From NCBI RefSeq assembly GCF_030824335.1, contig NZ_JAVBXX010000019.1, positions 171,814-235,813 on the forward strand: DNA of 64,000 bases, given 5' to 3'. Origin of the DNA: Azonexus sp. GTDB taxonomy: Bacteria; Pseudomonadota; Gammaproteobacteria; Burkholderiales; Rhodocyclaceae. The notes below the pieces were generated by a model that did not search any database, was not told the DNA's origin, and saw only the letters and a list, made by a program, of their open reading frames with translations. Of the stretch, positions 31,291-41,542 are shown in pieces (position 1 is the first letter of the stretch; each line of letters begins with the position of its first letter). The position numbers were made by a program, and so were the translations under genes.

Positions 31291-32217
31291 TCAGCGACGC
31301 GACGAATGGGCGAACGCTTCGCCGCGCTTCAGAAAAGTCGCAGGATTTTGGGGCACGCCAAGCATCTGAACCTCAAAATGCAGATGTGGCCCGGTCGAAC
31401 GACCAGTACTCCCTACCGTACCTATTTTCTCTCCGCGCCGGACAATCTTTGATTCGACAACCGTCATGGTTGCCAAGTGAGCGTAGCGCGACGACAAACC
31501 ATCACCATGATCGATGTCGATCATATTGCCGTACTCCGGATGGAAAACCGCCGCCAACACCACACCGTCAGCCGCAGCACTAACCGGCGTACCTGTTGGT
31601 GCAGAAAAGTCCAGGCCATCGTGGCGCGAACGCAAGCCAGCAAACGGATCATTGCGATAGCCAAAAGCTGAACCAAGAATGGCGTTCTTGACCGGCAAGG
31701 TCGTCGGCATCAGCCGCTGCTCAACACGCTTCTCAAGCAACTTGAATTCCATGTAAGCCAATTCGTCCGTCCGCTGATCCAGCACTACAGCCAAGCGCTC
31801 GATTTCTTGCTGCAACTCAGTTGCCGACATGGGCTCAGGAAGAAAAGGCCCACCCTGCCCCGGCTTGCCATCAGGATTGACGGCCTTCCTGGATGACTTC
31901 ACGCCTGCCAGACTGGATACCCGCTCACCCAGCGAATCAAGCTGCAACATTCGCCCCTGCAACTCACCGAGGCGCGTCGCCATCAATTCCAGATTGTTGG
32001 TGATGTAATCCCGTGTTTTCCGGGTTTCCTGCTGCTGCATGGATAAAAGAATCTCTTCGACCACGGGCAAACGGAAATGCAAGGAGATCATGGAGAAGCC
32101 GAATGCCGTCAACAACACCAGCGCAACGAAAAGTGCCACGGTAGCAAGCACGTGACGAGGCATAATGGTGATCGTGCGCGCCGATTTCAGATGGCGTGAA
32201 ACAACGATAATCTGCAC
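31291..32217 (-). CDS. Membrane-anchored M23 peptidase
   Basis: 308 aa from GTG 32217. The Shine-Dalgarno AGGAGG (32222-32227) supports this start over ATG 32163 and over a longer in-frame start at 32370 that would cross the divergent dciA gene. One TM helix lies at ~25-45, followed by a coiled-coil segment (~55-150) and a C-terminal M23 domain with HDGLDF and HLHFEV zinc ligands. This gene next to secA is common in betaproteobacteria; a role in septal or wall hydrolysis is likely but inferred. Confidence 0.88.
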   Translation of the reverse strand: MQIIVVSRHLKSARTITIMPRHVLATVALFVALVLLTAFGFSMISLHFRLPVVEEILLSMQQQETRKTRDYITNNLELMATRLGELQGRMLQLDSLGERVSSLAGVKSSRKAVNPDGKPGQGGPFLPEPMSATELQQEIERLAVVLDQRTDELAYMEFKLLEKRVEQRLMPTTLPVKNAILGSAFGYRNDPFAGLRSRHDGLDFSAPTGTPVSAAADGVVLAAVFHPEYGNMIDIDHGDGLSSRYAHLATMTVVESKIVRRGEKIGTVGSTGRSTGPHLHFEVQMLGVPQNPATFLKRGEAFAHSSRR

Positions 32218-32227
32218 GGAACCTCCT

Positions 32228-32662
32228 ATGTATAAAGCGCCTGAGCAATTCCTCGACGCCGATGCTGCAACTGGCCGGGTCATGGCCCATGCCCGGCTTC
32301 TGATGAAGCTGACCAACCGTTTCGACGCGGTAGCCCCAACAGCACTACGCCAGTCGGCGCATGTCGCCAATTACAAATCGGGGAGAATTATTATCCACGC
32401 CGACAATGGCGCGGTCGCCGCGAAATTACGCCAGATGAATCGGCGGCTTTGCGACGAGTTGTCTTGTGTGGGGGTGGAGTGTAACGAGATCGAAGTAAAA
32501 GTACAACCTCGACAAATACCTGTGCGATCAATGAGTTCCACCAGCAAGCCCATCTCGGACAAAGCCGCCGGACTATTGCGGTCGACCGTGGAAATGTTGC
32601 CAAAAGGCCCTTTGCGCAGCGCCTTGGACAACTTGTTGCAACGCGCCGCTAGAGCGGAATAA
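32228..32662 (+). CDS. dciA: DciA-like DUF721 protein
   Basis: 144 aa from ATG 32228. The protein has the DUF721 pattern (NRFDAVAPTALRQSAHVANYKSGRIIIHADNGAVAAKLRQM, ~35-75) including a short KH-like fold. DUF721/DciA is the helicase loader that replaces DnaC in most bacteria. Its start codon directly follows CCTCCT, so no Shine-Dalgarno is present. It is divergent from the M23 gene with only 10 bp between start codons. Confidence 0.8.
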   Translation: MYKAPEQFLDADAATGRVMAHARLLMKLTNRFDAVAPTALRQSAHVANYKSGRIIIHADNGAVAAKLRQMNRRLCDELSCVGVECNEIEVKVQPRQIPVRSMSSTSKPISDKAAGLLRSTVEMLPKGPLRSALDNLLQRAARAE

Positions 32663-32837
32663 CCGCCAACCGCTCAACAAACAGCAGGGCAAACACCAGC
32701 AGCGCAAAGACGATTCCGTAACGAAAAAGCCGCCAGCCAAAACTCAGATATTCGCGCTTCCCGGTAAAAGCGTAGAGCACAACACTTGCGCCGAGCGCGA
32801 TAACCAGGATGACCGCCAGCAGACGCAGCAGCCACAT
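32649..32837 (-). CDS. Small hypothetical two-helix membrane protein (62 aa)
   Basis: MWLLRLLAVILVIALGASVV (TM1), a basic loop TGKREYLSFGWRLFRYG, then TM2 (IVFALLVFALLFVERL). The 3' end overlaps the end of dciA by 14 nt (convergent). It starts 7 nt after the stop of lpxC. The composition and length look like a real small inner-membrane protein; function unknown. Confidence 0.65.
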   Translation of the reverse strand: MWLLRLLAVILVIALGASVVLYAFTGKREYLSFGWRLFRYGIVFALLVFALLFVERLAVIPL

Positions 32838-32844
32838 AGCCGAC

Positions 32845-33759
32845 TCAGGCGGCCTGCGCCAACCAGCGCGTCACACCTTGCGGCGCACGTCCGGACTCGG
32901 CAAAGCTGACCAGCTCCCAGGCATCCTGCTGGGCAAGCAGCGCCCGAGCCAGTTGATTATTCAAGGCGTGCCCACCCTTGTGGGACGAATAGGCTGCCAG
33001 CAGGGGATGACCAAGCAGGTAGAGATCGCCGACGGCATCAAGAATCTTGTGCTTGACGAACTCGTCGCCGTAACGCAGACCGTCCTGATTCAACACACGG
33101 AACTCGTCGAGAACGATGGCATTTTCCAAACCACCGCCCAACGCCAGGCCATTTTCACGCAAGTATTCGACTTCCTGCATGAAACCAAAGGTGCGGGCGC
33201 GCGAAATTTCGCGCACGTATGACTGCTCGGCAAAATCGATCTCGGCATGCTGCGCCGACTTGTCGATGGCTGGATGATTGAAAACGATGGAAAAACTCAG
33301 GCGATACCCATCATAAGGCTCGAACCTGGCCCACTTGTCGCCATCACTGACTTCGATGGGGCGAGTCACGCGAATGAATTTTTTGGCAGCATTCTGCTCT
33401 TCAATACCCGCCGACTGAATCAGGAAAACGAACGGGGCGGCAGAACCATCAAGGATCGGCACTTCTGGTGCATCAAGATCGATCCAGGCATTATCGATCC
33501 CCAGACCGCACAAGGCCGACATGATGTGTTCGATAGTGCCCACCTTCACGCCATCGCGCTCCAGACAGGAACACATCCGCGTATCACCCACCAGAAGTGC
33601 CTGAGCAGGAATATCAACGGGGTCAGGTAAATCGACACGACGAAAGACGATACCGGAATCCGGCGCAGCAGGCCGCAAGGTCATATTGACCTTGACGCCG
33701 CCGTGCAGACCAACGCCGGAGGCGCGAATAACAGTCTTCAACGTGCGTTGCTTGAGCAT
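32845..33759 (-). CDS. lpxC: UDP-3-O-acyl-N-acetylglucosamine deacetylase
   Basis: 304 aa from ATG 33759 ([21 protein letters not shown]). It catalyses the committed step of lipid A synthesis. Zinc ligands are in [11 protein letters not shown] and in [20 protein letters not shown]; the catalytic Glu lies near residue 78 and the His in [12 protein letters not shown]. It is last in the dcw cluster, after ftsZ, with its own possible promoter. Confidence 0.97.
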   Translation of the reverse strand: MLKQRTLKTVIRASGVGLHGGVKVNMTLRPAAPDSGIVFRRVDLPDPVDIPAQALLVGDTRMCSCLERDGVKVGTIEHIMSALCGLGIDNAWIDLDAPEVPILDGSAAPFVFLIQSAGIEEQNAAKKFIRVTRPIEVSDGDKWARFEPYDGYRLSFSIVFNHPAIDKSAQHAEIDFAEQSYVREISRARTFGFMQEVEYLRENGLALGGGLENAIVLDEFRVLNQDGLRYGDEFVKHKILDAVGDLYLLGHPLLAAYSSHKGGHALNNQLARALLAQQDAWELVSFAESGRAPQGVTRWLAQAA

Positions 33760-33793
33760 TGCCAAGTACTTGAATGATTGGGGAAGGCGGCGC

Positions 33794-33802
33794 ATTTTAG
33801 CA
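33794..33802 (-). promoter_or_regulatory. Possible extended -10 promoter of lpxC
   Basis: On the - strand TGCTAAAAT has an extended -10 (TG-n-TAAAAT) 35 nt before the lpxC start codon. A matching -35 is not visible. It would give lpxC partial independence from ftsZ transcription. Confidence 0.4.
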
Positions 33803-33844
33803 CAACGCACCGCCCCCCTTTTCAGAGAAGGCTTTTATTACCGA

Positions 33845-35017
33845 TCAATCCGCCTGTTTGCGCAGGAAAGCCGGAATATCGTAACGATCCACACCGCTAT
33901 TGGCCAAGGCCTCGACGGTGACATTACGCTTGCGTACAACAGCCGGCACATCCAGGTGCGAGTAATCCGGCGAAGAACTGAATGCCACGGCATCGTGCGT
34001 GCCGGTTGCCTGCAGCATGGCCGGCTCGACCACGGTAAACGGTTGCTGCTGGCGCTTTGCCGCAACTTGACCAAGACCGGTTGCAACCACGGTGACCCGC
34101 AGCGTATCCACCATATGTTCGTCGTAGACCGCCCCGAAGATAATGTGTGCGTCTTCAGCAGCAAAAGCCTTGACGGTATTCATCACTTCATTGACTTCCT
34201 TCATCTTCAGGTTGCCCTTGGCTGCCGTGATATTGACCAGCACGCCACGTGCGCCAGACAGGTTGACGCCCTCAAGCAACGGCGAGGCAACGGCTTGTTC
34301 TGCCGCAATGCGGGCACGATCGACGCCGGAGGCAACCGCCGAACCCATCATCGCCCGACCCATTTCGCCCATCACGGTACGGACGTCTTCAAAGTCGACG
34401 TTGACCAGACCGGGGTAGGTAATGATTTCAGCAATGCCGCCAACAGCGTTTTTCAGCACGTCATCTGCCGCCTTGAAGCAATCGTCGACATCAGCATCGT
34501 CGCCCATGACTTCCATCAGCTTGTCATTCAAGATGACGATCAGCGAATCGACGTGTTTGGAGAATTCGGCGATGCCGGCTTCGGCCGATTTCATCCGCTT
34601 GCCGCCCTCGAAGCTGAACGGTTTGGTCACAACACCAACCGTCAGGATACCCATTTCGCGGGCGATCTCGGCAACCACCGGGGCAGCACCAGTACCGGTG
34701 CCGCCGCCCATGCCGGCCGTGATGAAGGCCATGTGCGAACCCTCCAGTGCCGCACGAATTTCCTCGCGGTGCTGATCGGCTGCAGCCTGACCGGCTTCCG
34801 GCTTGGCACCAGCGCCCAGTCCGGTTTTGCCAAGCGACAACTTGTTCGGCGCAGTATTACGCACCAAGGCCTGCGCATCGGTATTGGCGGCGATAAATTC
34901 AACGCCGTTCACCCCTTCGCGAATCATGTGCTCAATGGCATTGCCACCTGCACCACCGACACCGAATACCTTGATGATGGTACCGAGTCCCTCGTCCTTC
35001 TCGATGATTTCAAACAT
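33845..35017 (-). CDS. ftsZ: Cell division GTPase FtsZ
   Basis: 390 aa tubulin homologue that forms the Z ring. The tubulin signature GGGTGTGAAPVVAEIA is near residue 105, the N-terminal GVGGAGGNAI near 20, T7 loop NVDFEDVRTVM near 207. The C-terminal conserved peptide is YDIPAFLRKQAD, which binds FtsA/ZipA. It is preceded by ftsA. Confidence 0.98.
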   Translation of the reverse strand: MFEIIEKDEGLGTIIKVFGVGGAGGNAIEHMIREGVNGVEFIAANTDAQALVRNTAPNKLSLGKTGLGAGAKPEAGQAAADQHREEIRAALEGSHMAFITAGMGGGTGTGAAPVVAEIAREMGILTVGVVTKPFSFEGGKRMKSAEAGIAEFSKHVDSLIVILNDKLMEVMGDDADVDDCFKAADDVLKNAVGGIAEIITYPGLVNVDFEDVRTVMGEMGRAMMGSAVASGVDRARIAAEQAVASPLLEGVNLSGARGVLVNITAAKGNLKMKEVNEVMNTVKAFAAEDAHIIFGAVYDEHMVDTLRVTVVATGLGQVAAKRQQQPFTVVEPAMLQATGTHDAVAFSSSPDYSHLDVPAVVRKRNVTVEALANSGVDRYDIPAFLRKQAD

Positions 35018-35050
35018 GATGACCTCCTCTGAAAATACGTTCTGAAACTG

Positions 35051-36280
35051 TTAAAAATTCTTGGAAAACCACTGCTTCATGCCGGAGAAGACATCCTTGA
35101 TGCCCTGCTTCTCCTGAATTTTCTGCCCCCGCTTGCGTTGTGCCTGGGCTTCAAGCAACAAGCCGTATGCCGTCGAGAAGCGCGGGTTCTGGATCACGTC
35201 GGCCAGGCTGCCGGCGTATTTCGGGTTGCCCAGACGAACCGGCATGTGGAAAATTTCCTCACCCAGTTCAACCATGCCTGGCATCACGCTGGCACCGCCG
35301 GTCAACACGATGCCGGAGGACAAAACCTCCTCGAAGCCGGCACGACGCAATTCGTGCTGGATCAATTCGTACAGTTCTTCGACCCGCGGCTGAATCACGT
35401 CGGCCAGCGCCCGGCGGCTCAATTTCCGGCTTGGCCGGTCGTCGACCCCGGCAACGTCGAGGTTTTCCGCGACATCGGCCAACTGGGACAAGGCGCAACC
35501 GGACTTGCACTTGATTTCTTCCGCCTCACGGGTCGGCGTGCGCAAGGCCATCGCGATGTCATTGGTGATCTGGTCGCCAGCGATGGGGATGACCGAGGTG
35601 TGACGAATCGCACCCTGCGTCCACACGGCAATATCGGTGGTGCCGCCGCCGATATCGATCAGGCAGACACCGAGGTCCTTTTCGTCTTCCGACAGCACCG
35701 CGTAACTGGACGCCAGCGGTTGCAGCACCAGGTCGTTAACCTCCAGGCCACAACGGCGCACACACTTGACGATGTTTTGCGCAGCAGACACCGCGCCAGT
35801 GACGATATGCGTCTTCACTTCCAGACGCATGCCGCTCATGCCGATCGGTTCGCGGATGCCATCCTGGCCGTCGATGACGAATTCCTGGGTCAGGATGTGC
35901 AGGATTTCCTGCTCGGCCGGAATCGGCATGGCCCGCGCTGTTTCAATGACACGGTCAACATCGGCGGAAGTTACTTCCTTATCCTTGATCGCCACCATGC
36001 CATTCGAGTTGAAGCTTTTGATATGGCTGCCGGCAATCCCGGTATACACGTGACTGACCTTGCAATCGGCCATCAGCTCGACTTCCTGGATGACGCGGCT
36101 GATCGTATGCACGGTTTCCTCGATATTCACCACGACGCCTTTTTTCAGGCCGCGCGAATCCTGGGAACCCATACCGATCACACTGAGTCGTCCCTCGTTA
36201 TCGAGATCGGCCACCAGCGCCACGATCTTCGATGTGCCGATATCCAGGCCAACTACCAAATCCTTGTTGTCCCTGCTCAT
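35051..36280 (-). CDS. ftsA: Cell division protein FtsA
   Basis: 409 aa from ATG 36280 (MSRDNKDLVVGLDIGTSKIVAL). An actin-like ATPase that tethers FtsZ to the membrane. Phosphate-1 motif VGLDIGTSK, phosphate-2 CLIDIGGGTTDIAVW, adenosine motif SGIVLTGGAS. The C-terminal amphipathic helix is GIKDVFSGMKQWFSKNF, the membrane anchor. It lies 4 nt after ftsQ. Confidence 0.98.
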   Translation of the reverse strand: MSRDNKDLVVGLDIGTSKIVALVADLDNEGRLSVIGMGSQDSRGLKKGVVVNIEETVHTISRVIQEVELMADCKVSHVYTGIAGSHIKSFNSNGMVAIKDKEVTSADVDRVIETARAMPIPAEQEILHILTQEFVIDGQDGIREPIGMSGMRLEVKTHIVTGAVSAAQNIVKCVRRCGLEVNDLVLQPLASSYAVLSEDEKDLGVCLIDIGGGTTDIAVWTQGAIRHTSVIPIAGDQITNDIAMALRTPTREAEEIKCKSGCALSQLADVAENLDVAGVDDRPSRKLSRRALADVIQPRVEELYELIQHELRRAGFEEVLSSGIVLTGGASVMPGMVELGEEIFHMPVRLGNPKYAGSLADVIQNPRFSTAYGLLLEAQAQRKRGQKIQEKQGIKDVFSGMKQWFSKNF

Positions 36281-36284
36281 AGTC

Positions 36285-37025
36285 TTACTTTCCCTTCCCC
36301 TCGCCCGCAACCTTCATCGCGAAACCATTCGGATATCTCAAATCCACCACCGCCGGTGCTACCGGCAAATTCGCCACCATGCCCGAATACACATCGACAA
36401 AACGTTTCAGACGCGCCTCTACTGGCGACTTCGGATGCTCGCGACCGATTTCCACGCGCACCCCGTTGTTCAACTTCAATTGCCAGGCCAGACGCGGCGA
36501 CAGCATTACCTGCACGGGTCGTTCGCCCACCGCGGCAAAAAGATCGGTAAATTCGGCATAACGCTCCAGAACTTCCCGCGCGGTTCCGGGTGGGCCGACG
36601 AGCAAAGGCAGTTTCGCCATATCCTCTTCGGGCAACAGCGCAGCGAACACCTCGCCATGACTGTTGACCATTTCCACAAAGCCCTCTCCCCAGCGCGCTA
36701 ACGGACGATGCTCTTCGATCGCAATTTCCAGTCGGGCCGGCCAGACGCGCCGCACCTGCACCTTGCGCACCCAAGGCAATTGCTCTAGCGCCACTCGCAC
36801 CGCCTCCAGATCGAGACTGAAAAAATTCCCGCGCAATGCCGAAGGCAGCACTTGCTCGATCTCGCCCCGCCGCGTATGCGGCAATGCATCGGTGAAAACC
36901 ACCTGCTTGACCGGCAACGACGGCACACGCACCAACCAGACGGCGCCACCGGCCAGCAACGCGGCCGCCGCGACGAGCATCAGCAAGTCGGCCAGCGCAT
37001 TGAGCAGTTGGGGTTTGTGCCACAT
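36285..37025 (-). CDS. ftsQ: Cell division protein FtsQ
   Basis: 246 aa bitopic divisome protein. A cytoplasmic start is followed by TM (~11-31) and a periplasmic POTRA domain (VKQVVFTDALPHTRRGEIEQVL) and beta domain with the conserved WVRKVQVRRVWPARLEIAI block. It is 8 nt after ddlB and 4 nt before ftsA. Confidence 0.95.
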   Translation of the reverse strand: MWHKPQLLNALADLLMLVAAAALLAGGAVWLVRVPSLPVKQVVFTDALPHTRRGEIEQVLPSALRGNFFSLDLEAVRVALEQLPWVRKVQVRRVWPARLEIAIEEHRPLARWGEGFVEMVNSHGEVFAALLPEEDMAKLPLLVGPPGTAREVLERYAEFTDLFAAVGERPVQVMLSPRLAWQLKLNNGVRVEIGREHPKSPVEARLKRFVDVYSGMVANLPVAPAVVDLRYPNGFAMKVAGEGKGK

Positions 37026-37033
37026 TCATCGTC

Positions 37034-37939
37034 TCAGTCGTTAGCAGCCAGTTCGAGGACGCGACGCACCAGTGCCGGGTAATCCATGCCGGCCACGCGC
37101 GCGCCCATTGGCACCAGCGAGTGATCAGTCATCCCGGGCGCGGTGTTCACTTCCAGGAAATAATGATTGCCGTCCTCGTCCATCAGAAAATCAACCCGTC
37201 CCCAGCCGCGCCCACCAAGCATGCGAAACGCCTCCAGCGCCTGCCGGCGGATTTCCATTTCCTTCGCTTCGGACAAGCCGCAAGGGCACAGATATTTCGT
37301 ATCGTCGCGGTTGTACTTGGCCTCGTAGTCATACCAGTCGGTGGCCGGCTCGATCTTGATGATCGGTAGCACCTGGTCGCCGACGATACCAACCGTGTAT
37401 TCGCCGCCCATCACGCCCTTTTCGGCAATGACCAGCGGATCGTGGCGGGCCGCCTCCTGGTAGGCCGCCTTCAGCGCGCCCGGCGTCGACACCTTGGTGA
37501 TACCGATCGACGAACCTTCGCGCGCCGGCTTGACGAACAGCGGCAGGCCGAGTTCCTCTTCGACATCGTTGAAATCCGAGTCGGCATTGAGCAGCGCATA
37601 TTCCGGCACCGGCAGGCCGGCGGCCTGCCACATCAGCTTGGTGCGGAACTTGTCCATCGCCAGCGCCGACGCCAGTACGCCGGAACCGGTGTACGGGATG
37701 TGCATCACTTCCAGCGCCCCCTGGATCGTGCCGTCCTCACCGTGCCGACCATGCAGCGCGATGAAAGCGCGGTCGTAACCCTTCAGGGCATCGAGCGGTT
37801 GCTCGGCCGGATCGTAAGGATGGGCATCGATGCCCTGGCCCTGCAATGCGGCCAGCACACGCGAACCGCTGTTCAGGGAAACCTCGCGTTCGGCGGATGT
37901 ACCACCGAAGAGGACTGCGACCTTGCCGAAACTGCTCAT
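37034..37939 (-). CDS. ddlB: D-alanine--D-alanine ligase
   Basis: 301 aa from ATG 37939 ([25 protein letters not shown]), which overlaps the murC stop. ATP-grasp fold with [41 protein letters not shown] and [17 protein letters not shown]. It makes the D-Ala-D-Ala dipeptide for peptidoglycan. Confidence 0.97.
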   Translation of the reverse strand: MSSFGKVAVLFGGTSAEREVSLNSGSRVLAALQGQGIDAHPYDPAEQPLDALKGYDRAFIALHGRHGEDGTIQGALEVMHIPYTGSGVLASALAMDKFRTKLMWQAAGLPVPEYALLNADSDFNDVEEELGLPLFVKPAREGSSIGITKVSTPGALKAAYQEAARHDPLVIAEKGVMGGEYTVGIVGDQVLPIIKIEPATDWYDYEAKYNRDDTKYLCPCGLSEAKEMEIRRQALEAFRMLGGRGWGRVDFLMDEDGNHYFLEVNTAPGMTDHSLVPMGARVAGMDYPALVRRVLELAAND

Positions 37940-39327
37940 TTGCCTTCCACCAGTTTGCCGGGCACCGCACCGATAGAACCGGCACCCATCGTCAACACCA
38001 CGTCGCCATCGCGGGCGACATCCATGATTGCTTGCGGCATTGCCGCGATATCCTCGACGAACACCGGCTCGACCTTGCCGCTCACGCGCAGCGCGCGGGC
38101 CAGCGAACGACCGTCGGCGGCGACGATGGGCGCTTCGCCAGCGGCGTAGATTTCTGCCAGACAAAGGGCGTCGACCGTAGAAAGCACTTTGACGAAGTCT
38201 TCAAAACAGTCGCGCGTCCGCGTGTAGCGATGCGGCTGGAAAGCCAGCAGCAAACGACGACCGGGGAAGGCGCCACGGGCGGCGGCCAGCGTTGCCGCCA
38301 TTTCGACCGGGTGATGGCCGTAATCGTCGACCAGCGTGAAGCTGCCGCCCGTCGGGAGGGCAACTTCGCCATAGCGCTGGAAGCGTCGGCCAACGCCCTT
38401 GAACTCGGCCAGCGCCTTGATGATCGCAGCGTCAAACACCTGCACCTCGGTGGCCACGGCAATGGCGGCCAGCGCGTTGAGCACGTTGTGCATGCCCGGC
38501 GTATTCAGCGTGATCTCGAGGCGTGACGTCGTCCCGTTAACCCGAACACAGGTAAAGCGCATCTGGCCACCGTCGGCAACGATGTTTTCGGCGTAGAAAT
38601 TGCAAGCCGGATCGAGGCCGTAGGTAACGATCTGCTTGCTGACCTGCGGCATGATGGCGCGCACGTTGGCATCGTCGCCACACAGTACGGCAACACCGTA
38701 GAACGGCAGGCGATTGAGGAAATCGACGAAGGCTCCCTTCAGGCGTTCGAAATCGTGACCATAGGTTTCCATGTGGTCTGCATCGATGTTCGTCACTACC
38801 GAAATCATTGGCGACAGGAACAAGAAGGACGCGTCCGATTCGTCGGCTTCGGCCACCAGGTAATCACCACTACCGAGACGAGCATTGGCGCCAGCCGCAT
38901 TCAGCCGACCACCGATAACGAAGGTCGGATCAATGCCGCCTTCGGCCAGGATGCTGGTGACCAGGCTGGTCGTCGTCGTCTTGCCATGCGTGCCAGCGAT
39001 GGCGATGCCGCGCTTCAGGCGCATCAGTTCAGCCAGCATCTGGGCACGCGGCACGACCGGGATCTTGCGTTCGCGCGCCGCCATCACTTCGGGATTGTCT
39101 TCCTTGACCGCGGTCGAAATAACGACTGCATCCGCCCCGGCGATGTTTTCTGCCGCATGGCCGATGCTCACCAGCACGCCCTCGCCTTCCAGCCGGCGCG
39201 TTGTCGCGCTGGCTGCCAGATCCGAGCCGCTGACCGTGTAATCGAGGTGCGCCAGCACTTCGGCGATACCGCTCATGCCCGAGCCACCGACACCGACGAA
39301 GTGAATATGTTTGACCTTGTGTTTCAT
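37936..39327 (-). CDS. murC: UDP-N-acetylmuramate--L-alanine ligase
   Basis: 463 aa Mur ligase. It begins [21 protein letters not shown]-loop [12 protein letters not shown] near residue 114; central [11 protein letters not shown]-terminal DDYGHHPVE. It adds L-Ala to UDP-MurNAc. It overlaps both murG and ddlB by 4 nt. murB is not in the cluster here. Confidence 0.98.
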   Translation of the reverse strand: MKHKVKHIHFVGVGGSGMSGIAEVLAHLDYTVSGSDLAASATTRRLEGEGVLVSIGHAAENIAGADAVVISTAVKEDNPEVMAARERKIPVVPRAQMLAELMRLKRGIAIAGTHGKTTTTSLVTSILAEGGIDPTFVIGGRLNAAGANARLGSGDYLVAEADESDASFLFLSPMISVVTNIDADHMETYGHDFERLKGAFVDFLNRLPFYGVAVLCGDDANVRAIMPQVSKQIVTYGLDPACNFYAENIVADGGQMRFTCVRVNGTTSRLEITLNTPGMHNVLNALAAIAVATEVQVFDAAIIKALAEFKGVGRRFQRYGEVALPTGGSFTLVDDYGHHPVEMAATLAAARGAFPGRRLLLAFQPHRYTRTRDCFEDFVKVLSTVDALCLAEIYAAGEAPIVAADGRSLARALRVSGKVEPVFVEDIAAMPQAIMDVARDGDVVLTMGAGSIGAVPGKLVEGK

Positions 39328-40382
39328 TTAGCGATTTCTGTACAGAGATTGGCCACCTCAGCCGTGGCATCCGGCTTGGCCAGGCTGCGCGCCTTCTCGG
39401 CCATTTCCAGCAGTTGGGGGCGCGAATAGTTGCGAATCAGCGCGATGGCATCGGCGGTCAATTCAGTTTGCGGCAGTAAAAAAGCCCCACCAGCATTGAC
39501 CAGAAATTTGGCATTCATCGTCTGATGATCATCGACCGCATGCGGAAAAGGCACCAGAATGCTAGCCACGCCAACGGCAGCCAGTTCGGCAATGGTCAAG
39601 GCACCGGCCCGACAAATCACCAGATCCGCCCATTCATAGGCGCCCGCCATATCCTCGATGAATGGAACGCAATGAGCTGGCACACCGGCAGCCGCATAGG
39701 CTGCCTTCAAGGCTTCGAGATGCTTCTCTCCCGCCTGATGAACGATCTGCGGCAACTCATCGGCCAGTAGTCTGGCCATGCCTTGCGGCACGATTTCGTT
39801 GAGCGCAGTGGCGCCCAGACTGCCACCGATCACCAGCACCCGCAGTGCGCCTGTGCGTTGGGCAAAGCGCTCGGCCGGTGGCGCAACCTGGCAGATTTCC
39901 GGACGGACCGGGTTGCCGAGCCACAAGCCTTTGCCAAATACCGCGGGGAAGCCGGTAACGATCCGGTCCGCGACGCCGGCCAATACCTTGTTGGCCAGAC
40001 CGGGCACCGAATTCTGCTCATGCAGGATCAGTGGCACGCCACTTAACGCAGCCATCATCCCACCAGGGAAGGTGATATAGCCGCCCATGCCAAGTACCAC
40101 ATTGGGACGCACCTGACGAATTACCTTCCATGCCTGCCGGAAACCACGCAGCAAATTGAACGGCAACATCAACTTCCGCCCGACACCCTTGCCACGCAAT
40201 GCCTCGAACTTGAGCCAGACCATCTCGAATCCGTGTTGCGGCACCAAGCGAGCCTCCATGCCCTCCGGATTACCCAACCAGACGACACGCCAGCCGGCAG
40301 CCTGCAACTTCTCCGCCACGGCAAGCGCCGGAAAAATGTGGCCGCCAGTACCACCAGCCATGACCATGATGGTTTTACTCAT
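39324..40382 (-). CDS. murG: UDP-GlcNAc:lipid I GlcNAc transferase MurG
   Basis: 352 aa from ATG 40382 ([23 protein letters not shown]). GT28 glycosyltransferase forming lipid II at the inner leaflet. The GGTGGHIFP loop and the sugar-nucleotide site [31 protein letters not shown] are intact. It overlaps ftsW and murC by 4 nt. Confidence 0.98.
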   Translation of the reverse strand: MSKTIMVMAGGTGGHIFPALAVAEKLQAAGWRVVWLGNPEGMEARLVPQHGFEMVWLKFEALRGKGVGRKLMLPFNLLRGFRQAWKVIRQVRPNVVLGMGGYITFPGGMMAALSGVPLILHEQNSVPGLANKVLAGVADRIVTGFPAVFGKGLWLGNPVRPEICQVAPPAERFAQRTGALRVLVIGGSLGATALNEIVPQGMARLLADELPQIVHQAGEKHLEALKAAYAAAGVPAHCVPFIEDMAGAYEWADLVICRAGALTIAELAAVGVASILVPFPHAVDDHQTMNAKFLVNAGGAFLLPQTELTADAIALIRNYSRPQLLEMAEKARSLAKPDATAEVANLCTEIAK

Positions 40383-41542
40383 AGTTTCCCCCCGCGCATC
40401 AATTGGCGATTTTCCCAATCGACACGCAGCAAAATTGCCAACACCAGACAATTGGCGAGAATTCCCGAGCCACCAAAACTCATCAACGGCAAGGTCAATC
40501 CCTTGGTCGGCAACAAGCCAACGTTGACCCCCATGTTGATGAAGGATTGCACGCCCATCCAGATACCAATACCCATGGCAACCAGCGCCGGGTACAGACG
40601 ATCCAGCTGGACAGCTTGCCGACCGATGGCGAAAGCCCGCTGCACCAGCACGGCAAACAGCGCGATTACGGTCAACACGCCAACGAAGCCCAATTCCTCA
40701 CCGATCACGGCCAACAGGAAATCGGTATGCGCTTCCGGCAGGTAGAAAAGCTTTTCAACGCTACCGCCAAGACCGACACCGAACAGCTCACCGCGACCAA
40801 AAGCAATCAACGAATGGGAAAGCTGATAGCCCCGGCCAAAAGCATCGGCCCATGGGTCCATGAAACCGAAGATGCGATCGCGCCGGTACGGGGAAACGAT
40901 GATCATGATGGCGAAAGCGATCAACAGCCCGACGATGAGCAACACGAACATCCGCGCCTTCAAGCCACCAAGGAACAAGATGCCCATGGCAATCGAAATG
41001 ATCACCACGAAAGCACCGAAATCAGGCTCTTTCAACAACAGCATGCCAACCAGTGCCATGGCCCCGAACATCGGCAGGAATGCCAGCTTCAGGTCATGCA
41101 TCACGTTGATCTTGCGTACCGTGTAGTCGGCGGCGTAGAGCACGGCAAACAGCTTCATCAATTCGGATGGTTGCAGATTGGCAAAACCCAGCGACAACCA
41201 GCGGCGGGCGCCGTTCACATCCTTGCCGATACCGGGAATCAGCACGATAGCCAGCATCACCACACCGATCATGAACAACCACGGCGCATATTTTTGCCAC
41301 AGGGCAAGCGGCAACTGGAAGGCCACAGCCCCGGCTACCAGTCCGATACACAGGAATACGCCATGGCGCATCAAGTAGTAAGTCGGTTGATAATTGGTGA
41401 AGCGCCCACCTTCGGCGATTGCAATCGATGCGGAATAGACCATCACCAGACCGCCAACCAGCAACAGCAAAGCCGACCACAGCAAGGCATGGTCAATTTC
41501 AGCCACTTCGCGGCGCGGCGTATCAAGGGCGGACAGCATCAT
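40379..41542 (-). CDS. ftsW: SEDS glycosyltransferase FtsW
   Basis: 387 aa from the ATGATG at 41542/41539, overlapping the murD stop. About ten TM helices; SEDS signatures are [22 protein letters not shown] and the periplasmic loop region with [20 protein letters not shown]. It polymerises lipid II with FtsI at the septum. Confidence 0.97.
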   Translation of the reverse strand: MMLSALDTPRREVAEIDHALLWSALLLLVGGLVMVYSASIAIAEGGRFTNYQPTYYLMRHGVFLCIGLVAGAVAFQLPLALWQKYAPWLFMIGVVMLAIVLIPGIGKDVNGARRWLSLGFANLQPSELMKLFAVLYAADYTVRKINVMHDLKLAFLPMFGAMALVGMLLLKEPDFGAFVVIISIAMGILFLGGLKARMFVLLIVGLLIAFAIMIIVSPYRRDRIFGFMDPWADAFGRGYQLSHSLIAFGRGELFGVGLGGSVEKLFYLPEAHTDFLLAVIGEELGFVGVLTVIALFAVLVQRAFAIGRQAVQLDRLYPALVAMGIGIWMGVQSFINMGVNVGLLPTKGLTLPLMSFGGSGILANCLVLAILLRVDWENRQLMRGGKL

